64,000 nucleotides of DNA, from contig NZ_LN812102.1 of assembly GCF_000942395.1 (NCBI RefSeq), forward strand, positions 1,867,529 to 1,931,528, written 5' to 3'. Each line of letters starts with the position of its first letter. Position 1 is the first letter of the stretch. Shown in pieces: positions 37,404-46,364 of this stretch. A program made the translations under genes and the position numbers. Below the pieces are notes generated by a model, which was not told where the DNA came from, did no database searches, and saw only the letters and a program-made list of their open reading frames with translations. Source of the DNA: Risungbinella massiliensis. GTDB taxonomy: Bacteria > Bacillota > Bacilli > Thermoactinomycetales > Thermoactinomycetaceae.

Positions 37404-38033
37404 ATGGTGCAACGGTATTTTACTGTCGGAAATAATGGAGAAACAGAATTTGAGATTAACCGCTCCCGGTTTATATGTCGGGCTAAACGGGTTCATTCTG
37501 AGAAAGAGGCGCAGGAATATATCCAGAGTTTACAAAAACAACATTGGGATGCAACACACAACTGCAGCGCTTATGTTGTCACAGAATTAGAACAGAAAGC
37601 ATCCGATGATGGAGAGCCTGCTGGTACTGCAGGAAAACCAATATTAGAAGTACTTCATCAGAAAAAGCTACTCTATACTGTAGTTGTGGTAACACGATAT
37701 TTCGGTGGCATTAAGTTAGGAGCAGGAGGGCTGATACGAGCTTACACACAAGGAGCAGTAGAAGCGGTAAAAGCTGCAGGAATAGTGGAGCATCGTTTAG
37801 AACAAGAACTTCTACTACATTTCGATTATTCCTATATGGGGAAAATAGAGCATGAATTACGAAATACTGATCTCGGCTTAGAGACTCCACAATTTGCAGA
37901 GCATGTCTCTTGGGGAGTCTGGGTACCAGTTGGATCGGAGAAAAGTTGGATCGAAAAGACCATGAACTGGACTGCAGGTCAAGTAAAGGTAGAGCTTGGT
38001 CGAACAGAATATCAGGAATATCCTGTAGAATAA
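37404..38033 (+). CDS. yvyE: YigZ/IMPACT-family protein (YvyE)
   Basis: 209 residues: UPF0029 N-terminal domain (about 1-125, with SDDGEPAGTAGKPIL and VTRYFGGIKLGAGGLIRAY) and a small C-terminal domain. Homologues bind nucleic acid or the ribosome; the precise role is unknown. B. subtilis yvyE also lies beside an LCP gene (tagU/lytR), so the neighbourhood is conserved. ATG start with AAAGGGGG upstream. Confidence 0.92.
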   Translation: MVQRYFTVGNNGETEFEINRSRFICRAKRVHSEKEAQEYIQSLQKQHWDATHNCSAYVVTELEQKASDDGEPAGTAGKPILEVLHQKKLLYTVVVVTRYFGGIKLGAGGLIRAYTQGAVEAVKAAGIVEHRLEQELLLHFDYSYMGKIEHELRNTDLGLETPQFAEHVSWGVWVPVGSEKSWIEKTMNWTAGQVKVELGRTEYQEYPVE

Positions 38034-38040
38034 AAAACAT

Positions 38041-38081
38041 CACCAATACCCCTGAGATCATGGATTTCAGGGGTATTGGTG
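38041..38081. terminator. Strong bidirectional terminator between yvyE and metQ
   Basis: CACCAATACCCCTGA pairs perfectly with TCAGGGGTATTGGTG over 15 bp, between two converging genes. Confidence 0.8.
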
Positions 38082-38108
38082 CAATCTAAGCTGTGTAGTT
38101 CTCAAACC

Positions 38109-38906
38109 TTAGAAAGCCGGAACTACAGCTCCTTTATATTTCTCTTCAATAAACTTCTTCACTTCAGGTGAGTTAAGAGCTTTTGCTAATGCTTGGATTG
38201 TTGCATCTGTCTCTTTTCCTTTTTTCGTCGCCAATACATTTACATATGGAGACTCTTTATCTTCAATGAAGAGAGCATCTTCAACTGGATTTAGCTTTGC
38301 TTGTAGAGCATAGTTCGTGTTAATAATCGCTAAATCTACTTCTTTGATAACACGAGGCAAGATTGCGGATTCCAATAGTTTGAACTGAAGATTTTTAGGG
38401 TTCTCTTGAATATTTTCAAGCGTTTTGTCTCCATCCCGGTTATCTAGCTTGATCAGGCCTTTTTGATCCAATAATAATAGAACACGGGTTAATTCACTGG
38501 TACCATTCGGAAGGGCAACTTGTGCACCATTCGGCAGTTCATTGATATTTTTGTACTTAGAAGAGTAAGCTCCCATTGGCTCAATATGCACACCAATTAC
38601 TTTCACTAGGTTGTAATTACGTTCTTTATTGGTTGTCTCCATCCAAGGAAGATGTTGAAAGAAATTCGCCTCTAATTGTCCTTCTTGTACTGCCTTGTTT
38701 GGTAATACATAATCTTGGAATACTTGAACTTCTAATTTAATCCCTTGTTTTTCTAAGATTGGTTTCACTTGCTCTAAGATCTCAGCGTGCGGAACTTGTG
38801 ATGCACCAACACGAATTGTGCCGGTTTCTTTTGCTTCCTGATTGCCACAAGCAGTTAAAACAACTGCCAAAAGTAGCCCGATTAGAGAGATGGTCCATTT
38901 TTTCAT
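38109..38906 (-). CDS. metQ: Methionine-binding lipoprotein MetQ
   Basis: 265 residues. The signal peptide ends in LTAC (Cys about 21), followed by the NlpA fold with GASQVPHAEILEQVKP, EANFFQHLPWM and ALPNGTSELTRVLLLL. It binds methionine outside the membrane for MetNI. The ATG at 38906 follows AAAAGGA; the frame extends upstream but without a better site. Confidence 0.94.
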   Translation of the reverse strand: MKKWTISLIGLLLAVVLTACGNQEAKETGTIRVGASQVPHAEILEQVKPILEKQGIKLEVQVFQDYVLPNKAVQEGQLEANFFQHLPWMETTNKERNYNLVKVIGVHIEPMGAYSSKYKNINELPNGAQVALPNGTSELTRVLLLLDQKGLIKLDNRDGDKTLENIQENPKNLQFKLLESAILPRVIKEVDLAIINTNYALQAKLNPVEDALFIEDKESPYVNVLATKKGKETDATIQALAKALNSPEVKKFIEEKYKGAVVPAF

Positions 38907-38944
38907 CTTGTTCATCCTTTTCTTATTTAATTGATCTTTCTCTT

Positions 38945-39604
38945 CTAGATACGTTTGTCCATTTTTTTCGAAATCCAATCACCAATCCATTGAACTATTT
39001 GAACTAGTACAATGAGCAAAAGCCCACATGCATACAACATTCCATCATTAAAAGACTGGAACCCAAAGCGAAAAGCTGCATCCCCTAGACCGCCACCACC
39101 TACAATGCCTGCCATAGCGGAAAAACTAATCAATGAGACGAGAGTGACGGTAAAACCAGAGATAATTGCTGGTATTGCTTCTGGGATGAGAACCTGTCGA
39201 ACAATGGTTAATCGACTTGCTCCCATCGCTTCTGATGCTTCAATTACGCCGCGATCGATTTCTCGGATCGCCGTTTCCACCATCCGCGCAAAGAAAGGCG
39301 CAGCTCCTGCAATCAAGGGAATCGTTGCGGCTGTAGGTCCTAAAGTAGTCCCAATGATTAATTCGGATAAGGGAAATAAGAACAAGACCAAAACGATAAA
39401 AGGGACTGCCCGGAAAATGTTGACGACTACTCCGAGAACAGTTTGGATTACTTTACTTTCTAGAAAATAACCCTTATCGGTAATCACTAGCAAAACCCCT
39501 AAGGGAATCCCTAGTAACAGAGTAAATAACCCCGAAATCCCTACCATATATAGAGTCTCTCCGGTAGCTGTCCAGAGTTGCTCTGTATCAATTTCAGCTA
39601 ACAA
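38945..39604 (-). CDS. metI: Methionine ABC transporter permease MetI
   Basis: 219 residues, five TM segments. Type I ABC permease with EAA loop EASEAMGASRLTIVRQVLIPEA. TTG start at 39604 directly after the metN stop codon, with GAGGAGGTG upstream. Confidence 0.94.
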   Translation of the reverse strand: MLAEIDTEQLWTATGETLYMVGISGLFTLLLGIPLGVLLVITDKGYFLESKVIQTVLGVVVNIFRAVPFIVLVLFLFPLSELIIGTTLGPTAATIPLIAGAAPFFARMVETAIREIDRGVIEASEAMGASRLTIVRQVLIPEAIPAIISGFTVTLVSLISFSAMAGIVGGGGLGDAAFRFGFQSFNDGMLYACGLLLIVLVQIVQWIGDWISKKMDKRI

Positions 39605-40522
39605 TTATCTCACCTCCTCACTCTGGTTCCCTAGTTTTTCTAACACTGCTAGAGGAGCCACTACCTTAATCTTTTTGTCTCCTGTCACAGGGTCTAATAC
39701 CTGTTGAATTTGTACAGGATTTTCTTGTACAATCTGTTGTAGTTGATCCCAATCAGTATAAGGAAGTAAAATAGAATCTTTTTCTTCTTCTTGCTGCAAT
39801 AGGAATTTCCGAGTTACTTCTTGCTTTGGATCAGCTAGAATATCAGCTACCTTACCCGACTCAATTAATTTACCATCCGATAAGACTGCCACTTTGTCGC
39901 AAATCGAGGTAATTACGCTCATTTGATGAGTAATCAAAACAATGGTAATCCCTGTTTTTCGATTAATCTCTTGTAATAACCCCAAAATCGATCGTGTTGT
40001 CTCTGGATCTAATGCCGATGTGGCTTCATCACATAACAACAACTTAGGATTGTTGGCTAACGCCCTAGCAATCCCAACCCGCTGTTTCTGTCCCCCACTC
40101 AGTTGGGATGGATAAGCTTCTGCTCGCTCTGTCAAACCTACCCATTCTAGAACTTCTGTTACCCGTTCCTCAATCTTTTTCTTGGACCATCCTGCTATCT
40201 CTAAAGGAAAGGCAATATTCTCACGAACAGTGCGTGACCACAAAAGATGAAAATGTTGAAAAATCATCCCGATCTTCTGTCGCTCATTACGTAGAGCAGA
40301 AGCTTTAAGCTGATGAATAGCGGTTCCATCAATTAAAACTTCTCCACTAGTGGGCTGTTCTAAACCATTAATCATGCGTAGTAATGTGCTTTTCCCCGCA
40401 CCACTATGACCAATGATTCCATAAATTTCTCCTGCATCTATATCAAATGAAATTTGATCCACTGCGCGAATTTGTTTTCGTTGTACGGTATAGACTTTGG
40501 AAACATTTTGGATCTGAATCAC
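39605..40522 (-). CDS. metN: Methionine ABC transporter ATPase MetN (shortened regulatory domain)
   Basis: 305 residues. Walker A GHSGAGKST, signature LSGGQKQR, Walker B LLLCDEATSALDPE. MetN usually has about 340 residues, with a ferredoxin-like NIL domain that binds methionine and blocks transport. Here only about 55 residues follow the ATPase core, not obviously a complete NIL domain, so feedback inhibition may be weak or lost. GTG start at 40522 with AAGGAA upstream. Transcription is controlled by a SAM-I riboswitch. Confidence 0.94.
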   Translation of the reverse strand: MIQIQNVSKVYTVQRKQIRAVDQISFDIDAGEIYGIIGHSGAGKSTLLRMINGLEQPTSGEVLIDGTAIHQLKASALRNERQKIGMIFQHFHLLWSRTVRENIAFPLEIAGWSKKKIEERVTEVLEWVGLTERAEAYPSQLSGGQKQRVGIARALANNPKLLLCDEATSALDPETTRSILGLLQEINRKTGITIVLITHQMSVITSICDKVAVLSDGKLIESGKVADILADPKQEVTRKFLLQQEEEKDSILLPYTDWDQLQQIVQENPVQIQQVLDPVTGDKKIKVVAPLAVLEKLGNQSEEVR

Positions 40523-40565
40523 GATTCCTTCACCCTCTTTCTATTTATCATGTGAATTTAGCAAA

Positions 40566-40605
40566 ATAAAAATCCCTTTCTATACAGATGCACAGAAAGG
40601 GATCC
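40566..40605 (-). terminator. Terminator of the SAM-I expression platform
   Basis: ATCCCTTTCT pairs with AGAAAGGGAT, followed on the minus strand by TTTTATTTT. It forms when SAM is bound and shuts off metNIQ. Confidence 0.93.
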
Positions 40606-40620
40606 CGAATTCAGTTTCAC

Positions 40621-40737
40621 CTTTCTCTCATCTGCCAGAGCAAAAAACTAATTGCTCTGCAGGAATTGGCACCTTTCCTATTGGATGGTTGCCGAGGTAT
40701 CATCAGGCCTGCCCCTACACCTCTCTGGATAAGAGAA
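40621..40737 (-). ncRNA. SAM-I (S-box) riboswitch aptamer
   Basis: On the minus strand it opens CTCTTATCCAGAGAGGTGTAG and has the invariant GGGCAGGCC, TGATGATACCTCGGCAACC and GGTGCCAATTCCTGC segments, closing with GATGAGAG. This is a complete S-box upstream of metNIQ. Confidence 0.97.
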
Positions 40738-41023
40738 AACGTTATATCACGTTCATAAGATATTCATTTTTAGAATGATCTTATCTTAACAACACTCTTA
40801 TAAAACGTCAATAACATCATTCTATATCAGAATAATAAGTTTTTTTATTGAATTACTTGGTTTAAGCTCCGTATTATTTATGCAACATATTTTTGGTTCG
40901 TGTCATATTTTCACTTGTTCGTTACCCTTCGATTACAATTGGTTTACAATTGCCCCATCTGTTTTTAGGGTTCGGATTCCTTGCGTATAATAGAGATAAC
41001 AAAACAAATCGGAGGTGTCTCTT

Positions 41024-41134
41024 ATGGAATACACAGTTGCAGGTAAGTCTTTTTGGATCGGGATTTTTCACGCTAGTTTGATGAGCGTACCTCTCTGGTT
41101 ACTGATCTACTATGGACTCAAACTGGTATTCTAG
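41024..41134 (+). CDS. 36-residue small membrane protein
   Basis: ATG at 41024 with GGAGGTG seven bases upstream, TAG stop, then a strong terminator. A TATAAT lies 33 bases before the start. The product, MEYTVAGKSFWIGIFHASLM and on to LVF, has one TM segment (about 9-33). Promoter, ribosome site, frame and terminator together make it a real gene. I recognise no family. Confidence 0.72.
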   Translation: MEYTVAGKSFWIGIFHASLMSVPLWLLIYYGLKLVF

Positions 41135-41149
41135 AGAGGCAAACAAAAT

Positions 41150-41185
41150 AAAAACCCTTTGGCATTCGTTGTCAAAGGGTTTTTA
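41150..41185. terminator. Bidirectional terminator between small ORF and sugar transferase gene
   Basis: AAAACCCTTTG pairs with CAAAGGGTTTT, T-rich on both strands. It serves two converging genes. Confidence 0.88.
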
Positions 41186-41187
41186 TT

Positions 41188-41829
41188 TTACCGCGCACCA
41201 TCACCTGTAAATACCACTAATACTGTTTTCCACAGAATCTGAAGGTCTAACTTAAATGATTGTTTGCGAATATAATATAAGTCAAACTCTAACTTCTCAG
41301 CTGGTGTAGATTCATATCCACCGTTTACTTGTGCCCAACCAGTTAAACCTGGTTTTACTGCCAAACGATTTTTAAATCCTGGTATTTCTTTATCAAATTG
41401 GTCCGTAAACATTGGTCGCTCAGGTCGAGGGCCAATAAGACTCATGTCTCCACGAAGAATATTAATTAATTGAGGTAATTCATCAATTCTTGTTTTGCGA
41501 ATAAATTGCCCGACTTTTGTTACACGTGGATCATTTTTTGCTGCCCATTGGGGTCCATTTTTTTCTGCATCTGTTCGCATAGAACGTAACTTGATCACTT
41601 GGAAGTTTCGACCACGATGTCCAACACGTTCTTGTTTATAAAAGACTGAGCCTGGCGATTCGAGCTTGATCGCAAATGCTGCTAAGATCATTACTGGTAA
41701 AGTAAATAGCAACAGACCTAAAGAAAGTAATACTTCTAATCCACGCTTTACATAAGGGTATAGGGAACGGGTCTGATACCCTTCAGCAAAAGGGCGGGAA
41801 TCACTATGGAAGTATGTCTTTGCTCTCAT
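41188..41829 (-). CDS. Undecaprenyl-phosphate sugar phosphotransferase (small PGT, EpsL/PglC-like)
   Basis: About 213 residues. One membrane-entering helix (about 28-48) then the catalytic domain: KLRSMRTDAE, RKTRIDELPQLINILRGDMSLIGPRPERP (split over the conserved core) and KPGLTGWAQVNGG. It transfers a sugar-1-phosphate to undecaprenyl phosphate and starts glycan assembly on the inner membrane face. A frame continues to a TTG at 41922, but AGGAG lies before the ATG at 41829, and the operator-like repeat at 41871-41904 would otherwise be inside the gene. Confidence 0.88.
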   Translation of the reverse strand: MRAKTYFHSDSRPFAEGYQTRSLYPYVKRGLEVLLSLGLLLFTLPVMILAAFAIKLESPGSVFYKQERVGHRGRNFQVIKLRSMRTDAEKNGPQWAAKNDPRVTKVGQFIRKTRIDELPQLINILRGDMSLIGPRPERPMFTDQFDKEIPGFKNRLAVKPGLTGWAQVNGGYESTPAEKLEFDLYYIRKQSFKLDLQILWKTVLVVFTGDGAR

Positions 41830-41870
41830 CCGCCAACCACTCCTGTTTTCATAGTCATCATCTATTGGAT

Positions 41871-41904
41871 CGTTACTGTAATAATGCAGTAACGTCTGTA
41901 ACAT
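41871..41904. promoter_or_regulatory. Operator-like inverted repeat upstream of the sugar transferase gene
   Basis: CGTTACTG pairs with CAGTAACG across 8 bases (41871-41894). It is followed by CTGTAACAT (41896-41904), the same 9-mer found upstream of the wbp operon (47507-47515). It sits 42-75 bases before the ATG at 41829. Confidence 0.5.
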
Positions 41905-42067
41905 AAAAGTAATATTTCTCAACTGGTTCCAAGTATACAGGAAACCCCTGATGAAGACAATAGACGTTTCTTGACAATAAAAAACAGAAGAGACCCAATT
42001 GGAGGTACTATACTACTTTGGGAAAACCAATGTAGTAATACATATTGGAACAGTCAAGCATTAGGTT

Positions 42068-42988
42068 TTACGTATAGCTTTTTTGGTAATACTTAATTGT
42101 TGCTTTTAAACCTTCTACGAGGGTAATAGTAGGAGTCCACTTTAACTCTTCGGACACTTTCCCAATCTCATAATAACTATGTACAATATCCCCAGGACGC
42201 TCTGGTCCATATTCTACTTCCATCTTTCGTTCCGTCACTTGCTCAAATGTCTGGATTAAATCTAGTAGTGAGGTTCGCTTACCTGTTCCGATATTGTAGG
42301 TTCCATTCTGTTCGGTATCTAGCGCTAAAACATTGGCTTTAGCTGCATCTGTAACGTATACATAGTCTCTAGTTTGCTTACCGTCTCCAAATACAGTAAA
42401 AGCTTGTTGTCCCAGAACTTTGTCTACCAAGATGGAGATCACTCCACCTTCTCCTCTAGGGTCCTGACGTACACCATAAATATTGGCGTAGCGTAAGAGC
42501 GAATAGGAAAAACCATGTTCTTTTGCATACATTTTTATGTACTGTTCCGCTGTCAGTTTCGAGACTCCATAAGGTGAAAGCGGCTCTGTAGGATGCATCT
42601 CATTGATTGGAAGATACTGAGGTTCTCCATATACGGCTGCAGAAGAAGCATAGACAATTTTACGAACTCCTCCACGCCTTGCTGCTTCTAGTAGATTGAT
42701 GGTTCCGATCACATTGGTCTCAGCATCAAAGAACGGATTCTCTACTGAACTTGGAACATGAACTTGAGCGGCTTGATGAATAATCGCTTCTGGTTTTTCT
42801 TCTTGTACCAAATCGATAAGCGCTTCGTCCGTAATATTTATGCGATAAAACTTTCCTTTAGAATGGACTTGCTCTTCCTTACCGGTAATCAAGTTATCAA
42901 CAATGATCACTTCATCTCCACGTGCTAATAACTGATCTACGATGTGGGAGCCTATAAATCCTGCTCCTCCCGTTACGAGGACTTTCAT
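42068..42988 (-). CDS. NAD-dependent UDP-sugar epimerase (GalE-like)
   Basis: 306 residues, extended SDR fold. NAD-binding GGAGFIGSHIVD, catalytic Tyr/Lys in YGVSK and GDGKQTRDYVYV in the substrate half. It would interconvert UDP-glucose/galactose or the GlcNAc/GalNAc forms; which pair cannot be told here. It lies between the wbp operon and the initiating transferase, and probably supplies a sugar of the same glycan. Confidence 0.9.
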   Translation of the reverse strand: MKVLVTGGAGFIGSHIVDQLLARGDEVIIVDNLITGKEEQVHSKGKFYRINITDEALIDLVQEEKPEAIIHQAAQVHVPSSVENPFFDAETNVIGTINLLEAARRGGVRKIVYASSAAVYGEPQYLPINEMHPTEPLSPYGVSKLTAEQYIKMYAKEHGFSYSLLRYANIYGVRQDPRGEGGVISILVDKVLGQQAFTVFGDGKQTRDYVYVTDAAKANVLALDTEQNGTYNIGTGKRTSLLDLIQTFEQVTERKMEVEYGPERPGDIVHSYYEIGKVSEELKWTPTITLVEGLKATIKYYQKSYT

Positions 42989-43089
42989 CTCTCACACTCC
43001 TTTCTACAATAACGCGAAACTATTCTGCTGTATGATAATGGATCTGATTGACTTCTTATGCACAACAACCGATCAATTCCCCACCTAGC

Positions 43090-43130
43090 AAAAAAGAGAA
43101 CAAGTCTATTGATACGCTTGTTCTCTTTTC
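43090..43130 (-). terminator. Intrinsic terminator of the wbp operon
   Basis: AAAAGAGAACAAG pairs with CTTGTTCTCTTTT (13 bp), followed by TTTTTTG on the minus strand. Confidence 0.9.
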
Positions 43131-43149
43131 TCCGGTAGATTCATACTCA

Positions 43150-43899
43150 CTATTTATCTTGTTGATCTAGCTTTTCCCGGTCGGGAACATCACGCAGAAC
43201 ACGAGCTGGTACCCCAATATAAACTTTTGCTTTTTCTGTATCACGGTTGACCAAAGCTCCTGCCGCAATAAAGCTCTCTTCTTCAATCGTGACACCTGGA
43301 AGTAGTACCGAAGCCCCTCCAACACGAGCCCCACGTTTGATGGTAGCTCCCTTGACAAATTGGAAACGTTCTTTCGTACGTCCCATGAAGTTATCATTGG
43401 TCGTAGTAACCGTTGGAGCAATGAAAACCTCTTCCTCGATGGTGGTGTATGCCGTAATATACGAGTTAGTCTGGATCTTGGTCTTTGCACCAATTTTCAC
43501 TTGGTTCTCAACCGCCACACCACGTCCGACAACTGCACGATCTCCTATTGTACACTTTTCACGGATCGAGGCGAGATCTCCCACCATTACTTCTTTTCCA
43601 ATGGTACTTCCACGATACAAAACGGTATTTGCACCAATGGTAGTCCCTTCCCCAATGGAAAGAGGTGCCAAATCTGCATCTACTTTTACCGTAGATGCTT
43701 TAGCAGGTTTTGGCCAGCGACCGATGACGCAATTATCACTAATGGTAACTCCTGCATCAATAATCGTACCTTCGTGAATGGTTACATTGTTACCAATGCT
43801 TACATTATCGCCCAAGACTACATTTTCCCCAACGACCGAAAAGTATCCAATCTGAACGTTTTCTCCCAATTTCACGGAGTCATGGATGATATGATTCAT
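43150..43899 (-). CDS. Hexapeptide-repeat UDP-sugar N-acetyltransferase (WbpD-like)
   Basis: 249 residues, built almost wholly of left-handed beta-helix hexapeptide repeats (LGENVQIG, LGDNVSIG, IGEGTTIG, IGDRAVVG and so on). WbpD acetylates the 3-amino group of UDP-GlcNAc(3NH2)A with acetyl-CoA. Genomic context, last gene after WbpB, WbpE and WbpA homologues, supports this function. The ATG at 43899 is preferred to a frame 35 codons longer, which would overlap wbpA. Confidence 0.86.
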   Translation of the reverse strand: MNHIIHDSVKLGENVQIGYFSVVGENVVLGDNVSIGNNVTIHEGTIIDAGVTISDNCVIGRWPKPAKASTVKVDADLAPLSIGEGTTIGANTVLYRGSTIGKEVMVGDLASIREKCTIGDRAVVGRGVAVENQVKIGAKTKIQTNSYITAYTTIEEEVFIAPTVTTTNDNFMGRTKERFQFVKGATIKRGARVGGASVLLPGVTIEEESFIAAGALVNRDTEKAKVYIGVPARVLRDVPDREKLDQQDK

Positions 43900-43918
43900 C
43901 AGTCGACCGCCTTTTTCT

Positions 43919-45235
43919 TTATAGTTTTTCGTAATCCGCTTTAATATCTTCCACACCTTGAAGAGCATTACGGGTGTCAAAGATCGCTTTGGATTTGGTT
44001 GCAATCATCTTATAATCAAAATCACTATGGTCCGTTGTGACAAGTACCAAGTCAGCCGATTCAAGCAACTTTTCACTGAGCTCGACCGTTTCATAGTTTT
44101 TCTCTCCCACACGGAAGTTCTCTACGTATGGATCTACTACTTGGATATCCGCACCATACTTATCTAAAAGCTCGATGATAGGAAGTGTAGGGGATTCCCG
44201 ATAATCATCAATGTCTTTTTTGTAAGCGACTCCTAAAACCGCAATCTTGGAGTTACTAAGCGCTTTGTGATGACGGTTTAAAATTTTCATCGAACGATCG
44301 ACCACAAAGTTTGGCATTTCGTTATTGATCTCACCCGCTACTTCAATCAGACGAGTATGGTAGTTGTACTCTCTTGCCTTCCAAGTAAGGTAGAATGGGT
44401 CAATCGGGATACAATGCCCACCCAAACCAGGTCCTGGATAAAAAGCCATAAACCCGTATGGTTTCGTCTTAGCAGCATTGATTACTTCCCAAATATCAAT
44501 CCCCATCTTATTACAAAGGATTGCCATCTCGTTTGCTAACCCAATATTGATATTACGGAAAGTATTTTCTAAGATTTTCTCCATCTCTGCTACTTTTGGA
44601 CTTGATACTTCGTGAACTTCGCCTTCTAACACAGCACGATACATAGCAGCTGCTACTTTGGTACAAGTCTCGGTTACACCACCAACCACTTTTGGAGTGT
44701 TCTTCGTTTTAAAGGTTTTGTTACCTGGATCAACACGTTCAGGAGAATATGCTAAGAAAAACTCTTTCCCTACATGTAAACCCGTTTTCTCCAAGATCGG
44801 CATTACAATTTCTTCTGTCGTTCCAGGATACGTTGTACTCTCCAACACTACCAACATACCTTCATGAAGATACTTCGCAATACTTTCAGACGAAGACTCT
44901 ACATACGTGGTGTTAGGCTGCTGATATTTATCCAAAGGCGTTGGTACACAGATGGCTACAGCATCAACTTCTTGGATGAGAGAGTAGTCAGTGGTTGCCA
45001 GGAATTTGCCACTTGCGATTAAATCTTTTAAATCCTCATCGACAACATCCCCGATATAGTTAACCCCTTCGTTAACCATGTCTACCCGGTGTTGAAGGAC
45101 ATCAAAGCCGATTACTTTGAATCCTGCTTTTGCCTTTTCTACTGCGAGAGGGAGACCCACATAACCGAGCCCTACGACCCCGATCACAGCAGTACGGTCT
45201 TCAATTTTTTGAAGCAATTGAGAACTAACTGTCAT
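43919..45235 (-). CDS. wbpA: UDP-N-acetylglucosamine 6-dehydrogenase (WbpA family)
   Basis: 438 residues. N-terminal NAD-binding GVVGLGYVGLPLAVE, catalytic Cys in GPGLGGHCIPIDPFYL and C-terminal domain with GVAYKKDIDDYRESP. It oxidises C6 of UDP-GlcNAc to the uronic acid (some homologues use UDP-ManNAc). The ATG at 45235 is spaced correctly from AAAGGA; an ATG three codons upstream is too close. It follows the aminotransferase gene by 12 bases. Confidence 0.92.
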   Translation of the reverse strand: MTVSSQLLQKIEDRTAVIGVVGLGYVGLPLAVEKAKAGFKVIGFDVLQHRVDMVNEGVNYIGDVVDEDLKDLIASGKFLATTDYSLIQEVDAVAICVPTPLDKYQQPNTTYVESSSESIAKYLHEGMLVVLESTTYPGTTEEIVMPILEKTGLHVGKEFFLAYSPERVDPGNKTFKTKNTPKVVGGVTETCTKVAAAMYRAVLEGEVHEVSSPKVAEMEKILENTFRNINIGLANEMAILCNKMGIDIWEVINAAKTKPYGFMAFYPGPGLGGHCIPIDPFYLTWKAREYNYHTRLIEVAGEINNEMPNFVVDRSMKILNRHHKALSNSKIAVLGVAYKKDIDDYRESPTLPIIELLDKYGADIQVVDPYVENFRVGEKNYETVELSEKLLESADLVLVTTDHSDFDYKMIATKSKAIFDTRNALQGVEDIKADYEKL

Positions 45236-45247
45236 AGTAGACATCCT

Positions 45248-46351
45248 TTACTTGTAGTAGTTACGAATTGTTTGGGCGATATACTCTTGATCTTCTCTGG
45301 TTAACTCTGGATAGAGAGGGATGGCGAACGTACGGTCTGCCATTTTCTCCGAAATCGGAATGCTACCCACACCATACCCGAGAGATTCATATACGTTTTG
45401 GCGGTGCAATGGAACTGGGTAGTAAATACCTGTCGCAATTCCATTTTCTTTTAAATGGTTCATCAGACCAGCACGATCATCCGCCTGAATGATATAAAGG
45501 TGGTAAACGTGACGGCGATCTTCTGCATGATAAGGGGTTACTACTGGTAAATCTTTTAACAACTCATCATAGATCGCTGCTTTTTGGCGACGAGCATCGT
45601 TCCAATCACGCAAGTGACGTAATTTAATACGAAGTGCTGCTGCCTGCAATTCATCTAAACGGCTGTTATATCCAATCATGCTATGGTAATACTTTGGATT
45701 ACTTCCATGAACCCGCAAGATCCGTACTTTCTCTGCGATTTGATCATCATTGGTTACGATCATTCCACCATCCCCATAACCACCAAGGTTTTTGGTTGGG
45801 AAGAAAGAGAAGGTTCCTGCATGTCCCCAGTTTCCGATTTTCTTGTTTTTAAACTCTGCATCGATCGCTTGTGCTGCATCTTCCAACACAAACAGATTAT
45901 GCTGTTCAGCCAACTTCATCAATTCATCCATTTCTGCTGGCTGTCCAAAAATATGTACAGGGATAATCGCTTTCGTTTTGTTCGTTATTTTAGCACGAAC
46001 TTGTTCCACATCAATGTTGTACGTTTTAGGATCGATGTCTGCAAATACCGGAGTTGCTCCAAGTTGAGAGATTACTTCTGCAGATGCAAAAAAAGTGAAT
46101 GGAGTCGTAATCACTTCATCCCCAGGTCCTACACCAGCTGCATCTAATACCAATAACAATGCATCTGTTCCGTTTGCTACCCCGATCGCATGTTTCACAC
46201 CGCAGAACTCTGCAATCTCTTGTTCTAACTTTTTCACTTCTGGGCCCATGATATAAGCTCCGCCTTCTAATACATTGTCGACAGCTTGGCGGATGTCGTC
46301 ACGAATCGTAGCATACTGAGCTTGTAAATCCAACAGAGGAATCTTTTTCAT
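45248..46351 (-). CDS. wbpE: DegT/DnrJ/EryC1 sugar aminotransferase (WbpE-like)
   Basis: 367 residues, PLP-dependent fold. Conserved GVANGTDALLLVLDAAGVGPGD region and the PLP-binding Lys in FPTKNLGGYGDGG. WbpE puts an amino group on the 3-keto uronic acid using glutamate. It overlaps neither neighbour and is part of the WbpB-WbpE-WbpA-WbpD run. Confidence 0.92.
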   Translation of the reverse strand: MKKIPLLDLQAQYATIRDDIRQAVDNVLEGGAYIMGPEVKKLEQEIAEFCGVKHAIGVANGTDALLLVLDAAGVGPGDEVITTPFTFFASAEVISQLGATPVFADIDPKTYNIDVEQVRAKITNKTKAIIPVHIFGQPAEMDELMKLAEQHNLFVLEDAAQAIDAEFKNKKIGNWGHAGTFSFFPTKNLGGYGDGGMIVTNDDQIAEKVRILRVHGSNPKYYHSMIGYNSRLDELQAAALRIKLRHLRDWNDARRQKAAIYDELLKDLPVVTPYHAEDRRHVYHLYIIQADDRAGLMNHLKENGIATGIYYPVPLHRQNVYESLGYGVGSIPISEKMADRTFAIPLYPELTREDQEYIAQTIRNYYK

Positions 46352-46364
46352 GAAAATCCACTCC

